Assembly: GCA_964577305.1 (NCBI GenBank)
Contig: CAZNYS010000028.1
Coordinates: forward strand, 1 to 42,872
Origin: UBA9300 sp964577305
GTDB lineage: Bacteria > Bacteroidota > Bacteroidia > Bacteroidales > VadinHA17
Length of the DNA: 42,872 bases
Direction of reading: 5' to 3'
Both the position numbers and the translations under genes were made by a program. Below the pieces are notes generated by a model that made no database searches, was not told the origin of the DNA, and saw only the letters and a list, made by a program, of their open reading frames with translations. This document shows, piece after piece, positions 25,138 to 33,712 of the stretch. The number at the start of each line of letters is the position of its first letter. Position 1 is the stretch's first letter.

Positions 25138-25423
25138 TTACAAAATTAGGTTAACCAATATTATGCAAATAAAACGTACTTTATTCATGAATTCGTAGAA
25201 TGAAATTATATCACAAGGCAATAGTCAATTCCAATGTGCTGATAAAGAGGGCCATAAATGTAGCCTGCTATTTAGAAGTGATTATTCCCCATATTCTTAT
25301 AAACCGGTTAAAGACATTGACCCGGCAATACATAAAACCCTTTTGTATCACTAAAGGCAGTTTCATGAGTTGTATCGGCAGCCATGATCCATACAGATGC
25401 ATCCTTAAGTGCCACCGGTCCGG

Positions 25424-25582
25424 GCAGCGATTGAACGTTTCAGCTGGCCCGAAGATGACAGGCAAAACGTGATTCTTTTCAGTAACCCGTATGAGGCAAT
25501 TGTTTTTGCACAGCTGCCATTAAAATCGATGAACAATAAATCAAAACCTTCCCGGCGGTTTGGTATATCGGCTAAAAGGTAA
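25424..25582 (+). pseudogene. Remnant, possibly of a sialidase-like gene
   Basis: An open stretch without a start codon reads AAIERFSWPEDDRQNVILFS and then NPYEAIVFAQ. R-x-S-W-x-E-D-x-x-x-N-x-I-L-F-S-N-P resembles the core of bacterial exo-sialidases, but nothing upstream in any frame continues it. The remainder of 25138-25698 contains no supported gene. I regard it as a scrap of a lost gene. Confidence 0.3.
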
Positions 25583-25698
25583 TAGCCTGCTCTGTTTTAA
25601 TATCCTAACTTTCCATCATTTCAATATTTCATATTAAATATTTCTTGATTTCTCAGTATTTAGCAAGTATATTGCTGTATAAATTAAATACTGGTTGA

Positions 25699-26040
25699 AT
25701 GAAAAAAGCAGCAATTATTTTCGGAGCTATAGCCATTAGCATTTTCCTGATTATACTTTTATTCAGGATACAGCATTGGCCAGGGGCAGGTAAGATATTG
25801 TTATATGGTACAATATTAAATCTTGTTATTGCCGCACCTGTTGTCGCAATCTATATACTGTCAAAAAAATCACCAAACAGGGGGATGAATTTCTTTGGCG
25901 TAATTTCTGCTTTTTTATTAACTGCCGGCTGGTTGTTTAAGGTGAACCACTGGCCCGCTGCGGGAATAATTTTAACATTAGGAACAGCTCTTTTGATAAT
26001 ATTCGTAATACTTCTTGCTGTTAACCTGTCGGAGAAGTAA
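25699..26040 (+). CDS. GldL/PorL-like small membrane protein with duplicated HWPGAG motif
   Basis: This 113-residue protein has four transmembrane helices arranged as two repeats. LFRIQHWPGAGKILLYGTIL (21-40) and LFKVNHWPAAGIILTLGTAL (79-98) are clearly homologous. The H-W-P-G-A motif is known from the N-terminal membrane part of GldL/PorL, the motor component of the type IX secretion and gliding apparatus. The cytosolic tail of GldL is missing, and no gld or por genes are nearby, so a role in gliding is not implied. It may share a transcript with the NhaC gene 115 bases downstream. Confidence 0.65.
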   Translation: MKKAAIIFGAIAISIFLIILLFRIQHWPGAGKILLYGTILNLVIAAPVVAIYILSKKSPNRGMNFFGVISAFLLTAGWLFKVNHWPAAGIILTLGTALLIIFVILLAVNLSEK

Positions 26041-26058
26041 TTAACTCATCATATAATA

Positions 26059-26125
26059 CGCCCCTCGTCAGCGGGGCAAATTACGCGACCGGAGGGAGCA
26101 AGTTACGCGAGTATCGCGAGCAAAA
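26059..26125. repeat. GC-rich intergenic repeat (GACCGGAGGGAG family)
   Basis: AGCGGGGC, GCGACCGGAGGGAGCAA and ACGCGAGTATCGCGAG occur in order between the GldL-like and NhaC genes. The first two blocks match 1824-1860. Confidence 0.45.
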
Positions 26126-26155
26126 AATTATTATCTTGCCAGTTAAAATGTCACT

Positions 26156-27625
26156 ATGACTGATTACGGCTTCTGGTCACTTGTACCTCCTCTCATAGCA
26201 ATTGCCCTTGCCATACGTACCAGACAGGTATATATTTCGCTCGGACTTGGGATATGGGCCGGCTGGATGATCATTAAGAGGGGCAACCTGCTGAGTGGGT
26301 CTACAGCAACCGTAACAGCCATTGTCGATGTGTTTAAAACTGAGGGTAATACACAGACTATCCTATTCACTCTGCTAATTGGTTCACTCATAGCCTTTAT
26401 GCAAAGATCAGGTGGTGTAAACGGCTTTACCGCCCTAATAAATTCAAGGTTACAGAACAGGAAGCAATCATCCCGCAGGGTTCAGTTATGGGCGGCACTG
26501 ACTGGCCTTATTATTTTTGTTGAATCAAATATTTCGGCCCTGACAGTAGGGACACTGTTCAGGCCTCTGACCGACAGGTTGAAAATATCGCGTGAAAAGC
26601 TTGCTTACCTGGCCGACTCTACCTCTGCTCCTTCAAGCATACTTATTCCCCTGAATGCCTGGGGCGGGTTTATAATGGGATTACTGCTGGTCCAGGGTTT
26701 TGACCAGCCATTCCTGACACTGCTATCAGCCATGCCGTTTAATATCTACCCCATGCTCGCTGTGATAATGGTATTTTTTATAATAAGGACAGGCCGGGAT
26801 TTCGGTCCTATGAAAAAAGCGGAAAGGAGAGCAAGGGAAGAAGGCAAACCACTTCGTGACGGTGCCACCCCAATGGTATCCAGCGAGATAACACTGATGG
26901 AAGCAAAAAAGGACAGTCCCGAACGTGCAATAAATATGCTTTTACCAGTAGGAATTATGGTCCTTGCCATGCCTGTTATGCTGATCTGTACAGGGTGGAA
27001 TAATGTGGAACCAGGTGCAACTGCCTCATTTATAGATCACTCACTACAGGCTGTCAGTAATTCATCAGGTGCCAAATCGGTTCTTTATTCAGTGCTTATA
27101 TCCCTACTTATAAGTGCAGTTGTTTTCAGGGCACAAAAGATACTGAATATCAAAGAACTGGCTGCTACAGCATTAAAGGGCATGTCTGGCATGGTATCAA
27201 TGGCACTGCTTATGGTACTGGCTTTTGCTATTGGTAATTTATGCAATGAGATGGGAACAGGGGATTATGTTGCCGGAATAACACACAGGTGGCTGTCTCC
27301 CTCACTTGCACCATTACTGATATTTCTTGCCAGTTGTTTTATTGCTTTCTCAACAGGTACTTCATGGGGTACTTTTTCCATTATGATAGCAATTGCTGTT
27401 CCTGTTGCCCACAGCATGGATGCCCACGTCCCCCTGGTAATAGCCGCGGCCCTGAGTGGCGGTGTTTTCGGAGACCATTGCTCGCCCATATCCGATACAA
27501 CACTTATTTCATCCATGGCATCTGCCAGCGATCATATCGATCATGTAAGGACACAGTTGCCCTACTCTCTTACTGCAGGGTTGCTAACTGCCCTGGCATA
27601 CATTATACTGGGTTATATTATTTAA
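26156..27625 (+). CDS. Na+/H+ antiporter, NhaC family
   Basis: This 489-residue protein has about twelve transmembrane helices and recognisable NhaC features: IAIALAIRTRQVYISLGLGI near the N-terminus, FVESNISALTVGTLFRPLTD and DSTSAPSSILIPLNAWGGF in the middle, and GGVFGDHCSPISDTTLISSM near the end. It should exchange Na+ for protons (or, in relatives, amino-acid-like anions) across the inner membrane. Length is typical. It overlaps the convergent methyltransferase gene by 4 bases at the stop codons. Confidence 0.85.
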   Translation: MTDYGFWSLVPPLIAIALAIRTRQVYISLGLGIWAGWMIIKRGNLLSGSTATVTAIVDVFKTEGNTQTILFTLLIGSLIAFMQRSGGVNGFTALINSRLQNRKQSSRRVQLWAALTGLIIFVESNISALTVGTLFRPLTDRLKISREKLAYLADSTSAPSSILIPLNAWGGFIMGLLLVQGFDQPFLTLLSAMPFNIYPMLAVIMVFFIIRTGRDFGPMKKAERRAREEGKPLRDGATPMVSSEITLMEAKKDSPERAINMLLPVGIMVLAMPVMLICTGWNNVEPGATASFIDHSLQAVSNSSGAKSVLYSVLISLLISAVVFRAQKILNIKELAATALKGMSGMVSMALLMVLAFAIGNLCNEMGTGDYVAGITHRWLSPSLAPLLIFLASCFIAFSTGTSWGTFSIMIAIAVPVAHSMDAHVPLVIAAALSGGVFGDHCSPISDTTLISSMASASDHIDHVRTQLPYSLTAGLLTALAYIILGYII

Positions 27626-28467
27626 TTCAGGCGTTTCCCTCCAACGATAACACAATATTGACGGCTGGTACGGAGCAGATGGATATTTAACCTTACATGT
27701 ATTGTATAATATAATTTCAATAGGTTGTCTTCAATAAAGTTTTGTTTCTTCATTGTCCTCAGCCAGTGTGGGTAATTTCTGTAACTTTTTATTATTTTAA
27801 ATGTAATGTCAGAGAAATTTTCAATTCCTAAATTAGCTTTCGGCAGTTCTTCTTCATAATTACTTTTCGACCAGTGATTAAAGTTCATCCTTCTTTTCCA
27901 GTACCTGCCAAGGGCATTTCTCTTTCGCGGAGTGGTCAAGATATCTGCAATAAGATATGTGCCACCGGGCTTCAAAACCCTGGCTATCTCCCTGAAAAAA
28001 GAGGGCTTATCAGGGTAATGAAATGCACTCTCAATATTGATTATGTAATCCATTGAATTGTTCTCTATTGTAGATAGCTTTTGTGCATCATCTATATGGA
28101 ATTTGATATTCTTAATACCTTTCTTCTGAGCTTCCATCCTTGCAATTTCCAGATTTGATGAGTTGAGATCAATAGCCGTTATTGATGCAGGAGAATAGTT
28201 ATTTAGAATATAATGAGCCTGTACACCATTGCCACATCCTATCTCAAGAATATTCTTACCCTCAATAGGTGGCAGAAGTGACATACAATAATCAGTCAGA
28301 TTCTTTTGAGCTTCAAAAAAACTCTCATCATCCTTAACATAGTAGGGATAATGCAACATGGTATATTCCTGGTTCAGTCGTGCCAGTGCTTCGTTCATCG
28401 ACTTATAATAGTCTTTCGTTGATATACCTGATTTAATATGTGAGAATACTCTTGTTAAAACACCCAT
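27622..28467 (-). CDS. Class I SAM-dependent methyltransferase
   Basis: This 281-residue cytosolic enzyme has the SAM-binding motif I ILEIGCGNGV (73-82), the acidic residue ending motif II at Asp 100 (ITAIDLNSSNLEIA), motif III near FHIDDAQKL and the YIINIESAFHYPDKPSFFRE motif that follows. It belongs to the UbiE/Methyltransf_11 group that methylates small molecules such as lipids, sterol-like or phenolic compounds. The target is not identifiable. It overlaps the NhaC stop by 4 bases on the opposite strand. Confidence 0.82.
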   Translation of the reverse strand: MGVLTRVFSHIKSGISTKDYYKSMNEALARLNQEYTMLHYPYYVKDDESFFEAQKNLTDYCMSLLPPIEGKNILEIGCGNGVQAHYILNNYSPASITAIDLNSSNLEIARMEAQKKGIKNIKFHIDDAQKLSTIENNSMDYIINIESAFHYPDKPSFFREIARVLKPGGTYLIADILTTPRKRNALGRYWKRRMNFNHWSKSNYEEELPKANLGIENFSDITFKIIKSYRNYPHWLRTMKKQNFIEDNLLKLYYTIHVRLNIHLLRTSRQYCVIVGGKRLN

Positions 28468-28692
28468 ATTATTTAACCCTCTTTTTAAAATCTCTCCAAG
28501 CTACCCTTTAAAGCTTGTTATACAATTTAAGCTAAATCCGTGCAAAGGTATTAATTATTTTCAACTTAGTTATTCAAGATCAAAGTTTAAGCTCAGTTTC
28601 ATGCATTATCCCGGCCGGCATGGATTTCAGTCATATGACTCAAACCGGAAAAGGATAGCAGTAAAGCCTGAAATAAAAGCAGAGTTTGCTTA

Positions 28693-29871
28693 TCAAATTT
28701 TAAGCCTTATACTGATTTTTTCCAGCCGTCCTGTGATCCAGACTACAAGAAGTGCAAAAAGGAGAGCTTTTATCAGTCCGGCTATACCACCTGTCAGGTA
28801 ATCAGGGATAAACATTATCAGGGGACCCAGGGTAGGGTAAATTATATATGGAACGAGGTAACATGTAAGGGTGCTCCTGCCTGCCGGCATCATAAACATT
28901 GCCCAATGTGTTTTGTTCCTGATATCTGCAATCCAGTACATGCCAGCGAAAAACGCGAAGCTGATACCCGCACATATCGCAGTCCATGAAGGTGTGGCAC
29001 GTATTTTTGATATACCCCATTCGGGTCTTACCGCAAATCCGAATAACAGTGAAACAGCTGCCAGGATCATTAACAAGGATATGAACAGATTTATCCTCCC
29101 GGAGTCGCTTAGTTTCTTATAAAAAACAGATGCGACAACACCGCTCATCATCAGGGCATGGTTTGAGGCACTGACCACCAGGCGTATGGCAGGCAATTTC
29201 CAGGGCAGACCTGTAAATTCCTGCATATTTAGTGCTAATAAGATAAGCCAGACCGGGAATATAAGCCAGATCTTTGCTCCTGCAAAGAGGTATACCAGGG
29301 CTCCCAGCAGGTATGCCCATCCTATCAGTCCCAGTATGCCCCACCAGTGAGGTCTCATCCAATGAGGGTCCCCGGGTGTACCTCCCTTATAGGTAAGTGC
29401 CAGGACAAACAACAAAATGAAACCTGCAAGCTGTAAATACAGAACTGGTATTTTTTTTGTCCAGCTTATGTTTTCATAATTATTCCAGATCAGGATGAAT
29501 GCAAGAATCATAACCACTTCCCAGGCTGCCTTCAGGTAGCGTGGGACACCGGGTTGGAAGTATTCCAGGTTGACCATAAAGAAGCCCATTATCACAAGGG
29601 CTGCCGTCCTTTGCAGGATGTGCAGAAAAATTTTCTTTTTACTATGTCCTTTCTTAATTCGTGCATCTATTGCAAAAGGAATTGATAGTCCGACGATAAA
29701 TAAGAATGCAGGAAATACAACGTCAGCAAGACCCATCTTATCCTCATCAGCCGAAGCATGTTCAAGCCATCCAGGTATATCATGAAGGGACCAGAGGTCA
29801 TTGACAAATATCATCAGCAGCATGGTGAGTGCCCTGAAAATATCAATAGATGAAATTCGTTTGGCAGTCAT
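28693..29871 (-). CDS. DUF5009/HGSNAT-like transmembrane acyltransferase
   Basis: This 392-residue protein has about ten to eleven membrane helices. It begins RISSIDIFRALTMLLMIFVN, followed by MGLADVVFPAFLFIVGLSIP, both typical of the DUF5009 proteins related to human heparan-alpha-glucosaminide N-acetyltransferase. The family would move an acetyl group across the membrane onto a sugar in the periplasm; the substrate here is unknown. A conserved His lies in the THWAMFMMPAGRSTLTCYLV segment near the C-terminal part. It is monocistronic, with a 225-base gap to the methyltransferase. Confidence 0.82.
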   Translation of the reverse strand: MTAKRISSIDIFRALTMLLMIFVNDLWSLHDIPGWLEHASADEDKMGLADVVFPAFLFIVGLSIPFAIDARIKKGHSKKKIFLHILQRTAALVIMGFFMVNLEYFQPGVPRYLKAAWEVVMILAFILIWNNYENISWTKKIPVLYLQLAGFILLFVLALTYKGGTPGDPHWMRPHWWGILGLIGWAYLLGALVYLFAGAKIWLIFPVWLILLALNMQEFTGLPWKLPAIRLVVSASNHALMMSGVVASVFYKKLSDSGRINLFISLLMILAAVSLLFGFAVRPEWGISKIRATPSWTAICAGISFAFFAGMYWIADIRNKTHWAMFMMPAGRSTLTCYLVPYIIYPTLGPLIMFIPDYLTGGIAGLIKALLFALLVVWITGRLEKISIRLKI

Positions 29872-30059
29872 AATAAGTTATTGTCGGTCCTCCACATAAA
29901 TACAATTTTTTTTGATCCTATACAAGATTTTGACCTACTGGCTAATGAGAGGAGCTCAATTTTAGCCTTCAACATACTATTTTATGGCCGATTGTATTAC
30001 AATGATTAATCCATTAGTGGATTTATTTGTATTTTTGACATTAATGCACCAAGGTCTAT

Positions 30060-30434
30060 ATGGAACCAATGTATACAAAAATGCTGATGGCAGTTCTCTC
30101 ATTACCTCTTATTCTTATCTCTGGTATATATCTCAGAAAAAGATCCAGGCCATATAACAACATATTGTTTTCTGTTCACAAGATAGTAGCAGTTATTTTA
30201 ATAATTTTTGCTTTGATAGTATTAAGAAATTTCTTAAGGAATTCCAGCATAGATGGATTAATAATTTATTTAGCAATCTTGACAGCTATATTATTGCTGT
30301 TCAGTTTTATTACCGGTGCCTTACAAAGTTTTGAAAGACCTCTGCCATTAACAATAGTCATTATACATAAGGTCAGTTCTTACCTTATGTTTATATCCCT
30401 GCCATTATTCTTTATCTTACAATATAATATGTAG
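30060..30434 (+). CDS. Small four-helix membrane protein
   Basis: The 124-residue protein has four transmembrane stretches (about 7-25, 40-58, 68-90 and 100-120) and basic loops. A possible -7 box TATTTTTG lies at 30030-30037, close to the ATG. No family is recognised with certainty; the pattern of two helix pairs with a conserved His (SVHKIVAVI, IIHKVSSYLM) resembles small cytochrome b-like or DUF-type membrane proteins, but haem binding is a guess. It is followed after 19 bases by a second small gene, probably co-transcribed. Confidence 0.6.
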   Translation: MEPMYTKMLMAVLSLPLILISGIYLRKRSRPYNNILFSVHKIVAVILIIFALIVLRNFLRNSSIDGLIIYLAILTAILLLFSFITGALQSFERPLPLTIVIIHKVSSYLMFISLPLFFILQYNM

Positions 30435-30453
30435 AATTTAAAACTAACTGATC

Positions 30454-30636
30454 ATGGCAAAAGATGTACAAAAAAGTGCTCCTGCAGGTGCCGTTTACGG
30501 CATGGGTTTTATAGGAGCTGCAATTTACTTTATTTCCACTGCCACAGGTTTCTGGATTGGGGTACTGGGCTTCCTGAAAGCCATTGTATGGCCAGTATTC
30601 CTGGTATACCATGCATTTGACAAGATGCTTATGTAA
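30454..30636 (+). CDS. 60-residue conserved membrane protein
   Basis: MAKDVQKSAPAGAVYGMGFI and TATGFWIGVLGFLKAIVWPV are characteristic of a short membrane protein found across many bacterial phyla, always about 60 residues long. Two helices (about 13-31 and 33-55) are predicted. The conserved G-A-V-Y-G-x-G and K-A-x-x-W-P suggest a structural role; the function is unknown. It sits 19 bases after the four-helix protein gene and probably shares its transcript. Confidence 0.75.
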   Translation: MAKDVQKSAPAGAVYGMGFIGAAIYFISTATGFWIGVLGFLKAIVWPVFLVYHAFDKMLM

Positions 30637-30682
30637 TAAATAAATCTTAAATATTCCGGACCCGTTATCATGTGAATAGTAC

Positions 30683-31423
30683 CTATTCACCCAGGATTTT
30701 TATGGCTTTGTCCTTATAAGTCCGGCTTATGGGTAATTCTTTGCCTGAAAGGCTGATTCTTTCTTTGGTATAAGAATTTATCTTATTGATATTTACTATA
30801 TAGGAACGATGTATTCTCAGGTATCTATCACCCAGCTTACTATCAAGGAAGCTGATATTTGTCCTTGTAATCACTGTCTCTCCCGTGTCAAGAAATATCC
30901 TGACATAATCTGCCAAACTCTCTATATATAAAATGGAATTGCATTCTATTTTACGGTTTTTCCTCTCTGATCTTACAACAATAAACTCCCCCTCCCCATT
31001 AATGCTGGATTGTGTTAATGATTGCAGGTTAAAATACTGATTAACCATAGATATGAATCCGTAGATCAATACTATTAAGTACATTATCAAAGGCATTAAA
31101 CGGAAATCAGTCATTATTGACCACAAATTATCCATAGCATAATAGGCAAGCAGTAAAAATGCCGCGAAGACCAGGATAAATATCAGGTTCACAGAAATTA
31201 TCAAGGTATATGCCAGGTAAAGAAAAAATTCCGGGTATTTCTTTTTTAACAGGTAATCAGGAACCAGGACTGAATTGATAAACCATGAGGTAGCAATAAT
31301 GATTGGCATGAAGAAAGAAACAAAGTAGAAAGCGTTGATATAGCTTCCTGCAAAACTTCCAAATACTATTACCAGGATAATTGAAACTGCAAGCCAAAAA
31401 ATTATCTCAAAATATCTGTTCAT
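30683..31423 (-). CDS. Membrane-anchored LytTR transcription regulator
   Basis: This 246-residue protein has four membrane helices (about 8-28, 31-50, 66-93 and 108-128) and a C-terminal LytTR DNA-binding domain (about 147-246). The domain shows NSILYIESLADYVRIFLDTG and LRIHRSYIVNINKI, the beta-strand segments that contact DNA in the AlgR/AgrA/LytR family. There is no receiver domain or histidine kinase nearby, so signals probably act through the membrane part, as in other Bacteroidota LytTR proteins of this layout. An 8-bp hairpin (30672-30690) overlaps its stop codon. It is divergent from the ExbB/TolQ-like gene. Confidence 0.85.
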   Translation of the reverse strand: MNRYFEIIFWLAVSIILVIVFGSFAGSYINAFYFVSFFMPIIIATSWFINSVLVPDYLLKKKYPEFFLYLAYTLIISVNLIFILVFAAFLLLAYYAMDNLWSIMTDFRLMPLIMYLIVLIYGFISMVNQYFNLQSLTQSSINGEGEFIVVRSERKNRKIECNSILYIESLADYVRIFLDTGETVITRTNISFLDSKLGDRYLRIHRSYIVNINKINSYTKERISLSGKELPISRTYKDKAIKILGE

Positions 31424-31509
31424 ACTTTAAAAATGCGTCAAAAATAGATACGACACAAAATATCAGACCGGAAAATCGATGAAATGCAGGTTTTGTTAGG
31501 TTTTCTACC

Positions 31510-31541
31510 TTGCATTTCAGAGTGTTAGCCTATTATCTTTG
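31510..31541 (+). promoter_or_regulatory. Promoter of the ExbB/TolQ-like gene
   Basis: TTG at 31510-31512, 21 bases, then a perfect TAnnTTTG box (TATCTTTG, 31534-31541). The gene starts 32 bases downstream. Confidence 0.6.
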
Positions 31542-31572
31542 AAATATTAATTATTAACTAAAATTAGATATC

Positions 31573-31959
31573 ATGATTGAATTATTCTACAAAGGCGGAC
31601 CATTATTTATGGGTATCCTGACGATAGTATTCTTTATCATCCTTGCGATTGCTGTTTATTACCTGGTAATTATCCTGAGAAGAGATTTTAAGGACATCGA
31701 TGAAGCTAGGAAGAAGTTGAAATACATTAAAAGCCTGGGTCTTTTTGCTTTTGTAACCGGTATTCTCGGTCAGTTACTGGGGCTCTTCAATGCTTTAAGT
31801 GCAATTGAAAAGGCCATGGATATATCACCTGCCATCATGGCCGGTGGACTGAAAATTTCAATGATCCCACCTATTTATGGAATCCTGATATTCCTTGTAT
31901 CCTATATCTTCTGGATTATTCTGGATTATATTGCATCAAAGAGGAACAATGTTGAGTGA
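31573..31959 (+). CDS. Small MotA/TolQ/ExbB-like membrane protein
   Basis: The 128-residue protein has three membrane helices (about 10-34, 50-75 and 95-120). The middle part, LGLFAFVTGILGQLLGLFNA, followed by an amphipathic segment and GGLKISMIPPIYGILIFLVS, matches the two channel helices of the TolQ/ExbB family, which use proton flow to power TonB or Tol systems. It is shorter than standard ExbB (about 220 residues), and no exbD/tolR gene follows, so its partner must be elsewhere if it has one. A promoter lies at 31510 and a terminator at 32006. Confidence 0.7.
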   Translation: MIELFYKGGPLFMGILTIVFFIILAIAVYYLVIILRRDFKDIDEARKKLKYIKSLGLFAFVTGILGQLLGLFNALSAIEKAMDISPAIMAGGLKISMIPPIYGILIFLVSYIFWIILDYIASKRNNVE

Positions 31960-32005
31960 TTTATAATTCTGAATGACATTCAGTATAAACCTGATTTTAC
32001 TAAAA

Positions 32006-32039
32006 CCACTTACTCTTGCATAAGGATAAGTGGTTTTTT
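32006..32039 (+). terminator. Intrinsic terminator
   Basis: A 7-bp stem, CCACTTA (32006-32012) with TAAGTGG (32027-32033), is followed by TTTTTT. It ends the ExbB/TolQ-like transcript before the tRNA gene. Confidence 0.7.
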
Positions 32040-32089
32040 ATAAATTTGCAGGGTCATTATCTGAGATTAAAAATCTCAAACTCACAAAA

Positions 32090-32162
32090 GCCTCTTTAGC
32101 TCAGCTGGTAGAGCAGCTCATTCGTAATGAGCAGGTCGCGGGTTCGAGTCCCGTGAGAGGCT
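32090..32162 (+). tRNA. tRNA-Thr (anticodon CGU)
   Basis: A full cloverleaf folds. The acceptor stem GCCTCTT pairs with GAGAGGC, the D arm is GCTC/GAGC, the anticodon arm is GCTCA-TTCGTAA-TGAGC with CGT at positions 34-36, and the T arm is GCGGG-TTCGAGT-CCCGT. CCA is not encoded. It reads ACG codons. The gene stands alone. Confidence 0.97.
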
Positions 32163-32257
32163 CTCTTTATTGAACTATTTTCCTCTCTACTGGTTATTAT
32201 CTTATAACGTCTTTTTTAAATAACAGGCCTGAGATATTTATAGATTCCTGACAGAGC

Positions 32258-33712
32258 ATGAAGATTCTTCTCACCGGTGCTTCCGGGTATATAGGAAAAA
32301 GGCTGGTTTATAACCTTCTTGAAAATGGTTATGAAGTAATATGCTGTGTGAGGGATGGTCAAAGAATCTCCCTGCCGAAATATATAATTGACAAGGTGAC
32401 CTTTCTCGAAATAGATTTCCTGTCACCCAAAAATTTCAACACCCTGCCGAGGGAAATCGACGGTGCCTACTATCTTATTCATTCAATGTCCCAGTCAATG
32501 AAAAACTTCGGTAATCTTGAAGCAAAGGCCGCTGAAAATTTCAGGGATTATATGAATATGACCACAGTAAAGCATGTTGTTTACCTGAGTGGTATTGCTA
32601 ATGGCGAAGAGTTATCAAGGCACCTTAGTTCAAGGAAGAATGTTGAGCATATAATAATGTCGGGCAACTATAATACCACTGTATTAAGGGCAGGGATTAT
32701 TGTTGGTTCAGGCAGTGCCTCCTTTGAAATTATAAGGGATCTGGTTGAGAAACTGCCCTTTATGATGGCTCCCAAATGGGTAATGACCAGGACACAGCCC
32801 ATAGCTATCAGGAATGTAATGGCATACCTTATAAATATCCTTTTCTACCCTGATTGCTATAACAGGGGTTATGATATCGTTGGCCCGGATACAATGACTT
32901 ACCGGGATATGTTACTGAAGTATGCAAAGGTGCGGCGTCTAAGAAGATTCATTGTCCCCCTCCCTATAATGACGCCAAAATTGTCATCATACTGGCTTTT
33001 CTTTATCACCTCAGTATCATTCAAACTTGCAGCTAACCTGGTCGACAGCATGAAAGTCGAAATTATCGGAAACTCCAATGAGCTGGCAGAAAGATTTGGT
33101 ATAGAGCTTATTTCGTATGAAGAAGCTATCAAACTCGCATTTTCAAAGATAGACCAGAATGATGTATTGTCTACATGGAAGGATTCGATGATAAGCGGAC
33201 GATTAAATCACGAATTGTATGAATTTGTCCAAGTTCCCCGGCATGGAGTATACAGGTCGGTCCGGTATGAAAAGATATATGATGTGAAAGCTGTTGCAGA
33301 CAGGATCTGGTCTATTGGTGGCGATACAGGGTGGTATTATGCCACATGGTTATGGAAGATAAGGGGTTTTATGGACAGGCTGTCAGGTGGTGTTGGTCTC
33401 AGAAGGGGAAGGACAAATCTCACAGAAATTCATCCGGGGGATTCACTGGACTTCTGGAGGGTTTTACTGGCCGATAAACAACGCAGAAGGTTATTGCTTT
33501 ATGCAGAAATGAAACTCCCCGGAGAGGCATGGCTGGAATTCTCAATTGAAAACAATAATATGTTCATGCAGGTGGCAACCTTCAGGCCGACAGGTATTTT
33601 CGGGCGCATATACTGGTATATGCTTACGCCATTCCACTTTTTTATTTTCAGGGGAATGGCGCGCAGGATTGCCCGGGGAAGAATTGCTATTGAGATTATA
33701 TTGAAAAATTAA
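32258..33712 (+). CDS. SDR-family epimerase/dehydratase fused to DUF2867
   Basis: This 484-residue protein starts with an NAD(P)-binding Rossmann motif (LLTGASGYIGKRL, about 4-16) and YLIHSMSQSM typical of the atypical-SDR NmrA-like group. The C-terminal half (from about residue 330) is a DUF2867 domain, with GGDTGWYYATWLWKIRGFMD, the R-R-G-R-x-x motif and LPGEAWLEFSIENNNMFMQV. This fusion is a known architecture in Bacteroidota and other phyla. The reaction is unknown; a membrane-proximal role is possible given the hydrophobic C-terminal stretch. Its stop overlaps the stop of the cytochrome gene on the other strand by 4 bases. Confidence 0.85.
   Translation: MKILLTGASGYIGKRLVYNLLENGYEVICCVRDGQRISLPKYIIDKVTFLEIDFLSPKNFNTLPREIDGAYYLIHSMSQSMKNFGNLEAKAAENFRDYMNMTTVKHVVYLSGIANGEELSRHLSSRKNVEHIIMSGNYNTTVLRAGIIVGSGSASFEIIRDLVEKLPFMMAPKWVMTRTQPIAIRNVMAYLINILFYPDCYNRGYDIVGPDTMTYRDMLLKYAKVRRLRRFIVPLPIMTPKLSSYWLFFITSVSFKLAANLVDSMKVEIIGNSNELAERFGIELISYEEAIKLAFSKIDQNDVLSTWKDSMISGRLNHELYEFVQVPRHGVYRSVRYEKIYDVKAVADRIWSIGGDTGWYYATWLWKIRGFMDRLSGGVGLRRGRTNLTEIHPGDSLDFWRVLLADKQRRRLLLYAEMKLPGEAWLEFSIENNNMFMQVATFRPTGIFGRIYWYMLTPFHFFIFRGMARRIARGRIAIEIILKN

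Noticed and set aside
30672..30690. Hairpin GTGAATAG-TAC-CTATTCAC as a terminator between convergent genes
   Set aside because: No T-run on either side, and it overlaps a stop codon. It may be chance.
32899..33132. Minus-strand reading frame inside the SDR-DUF2867 gene
   Set aside because: It is a shadow of a well-supported gene and has no homology or initiation signal.
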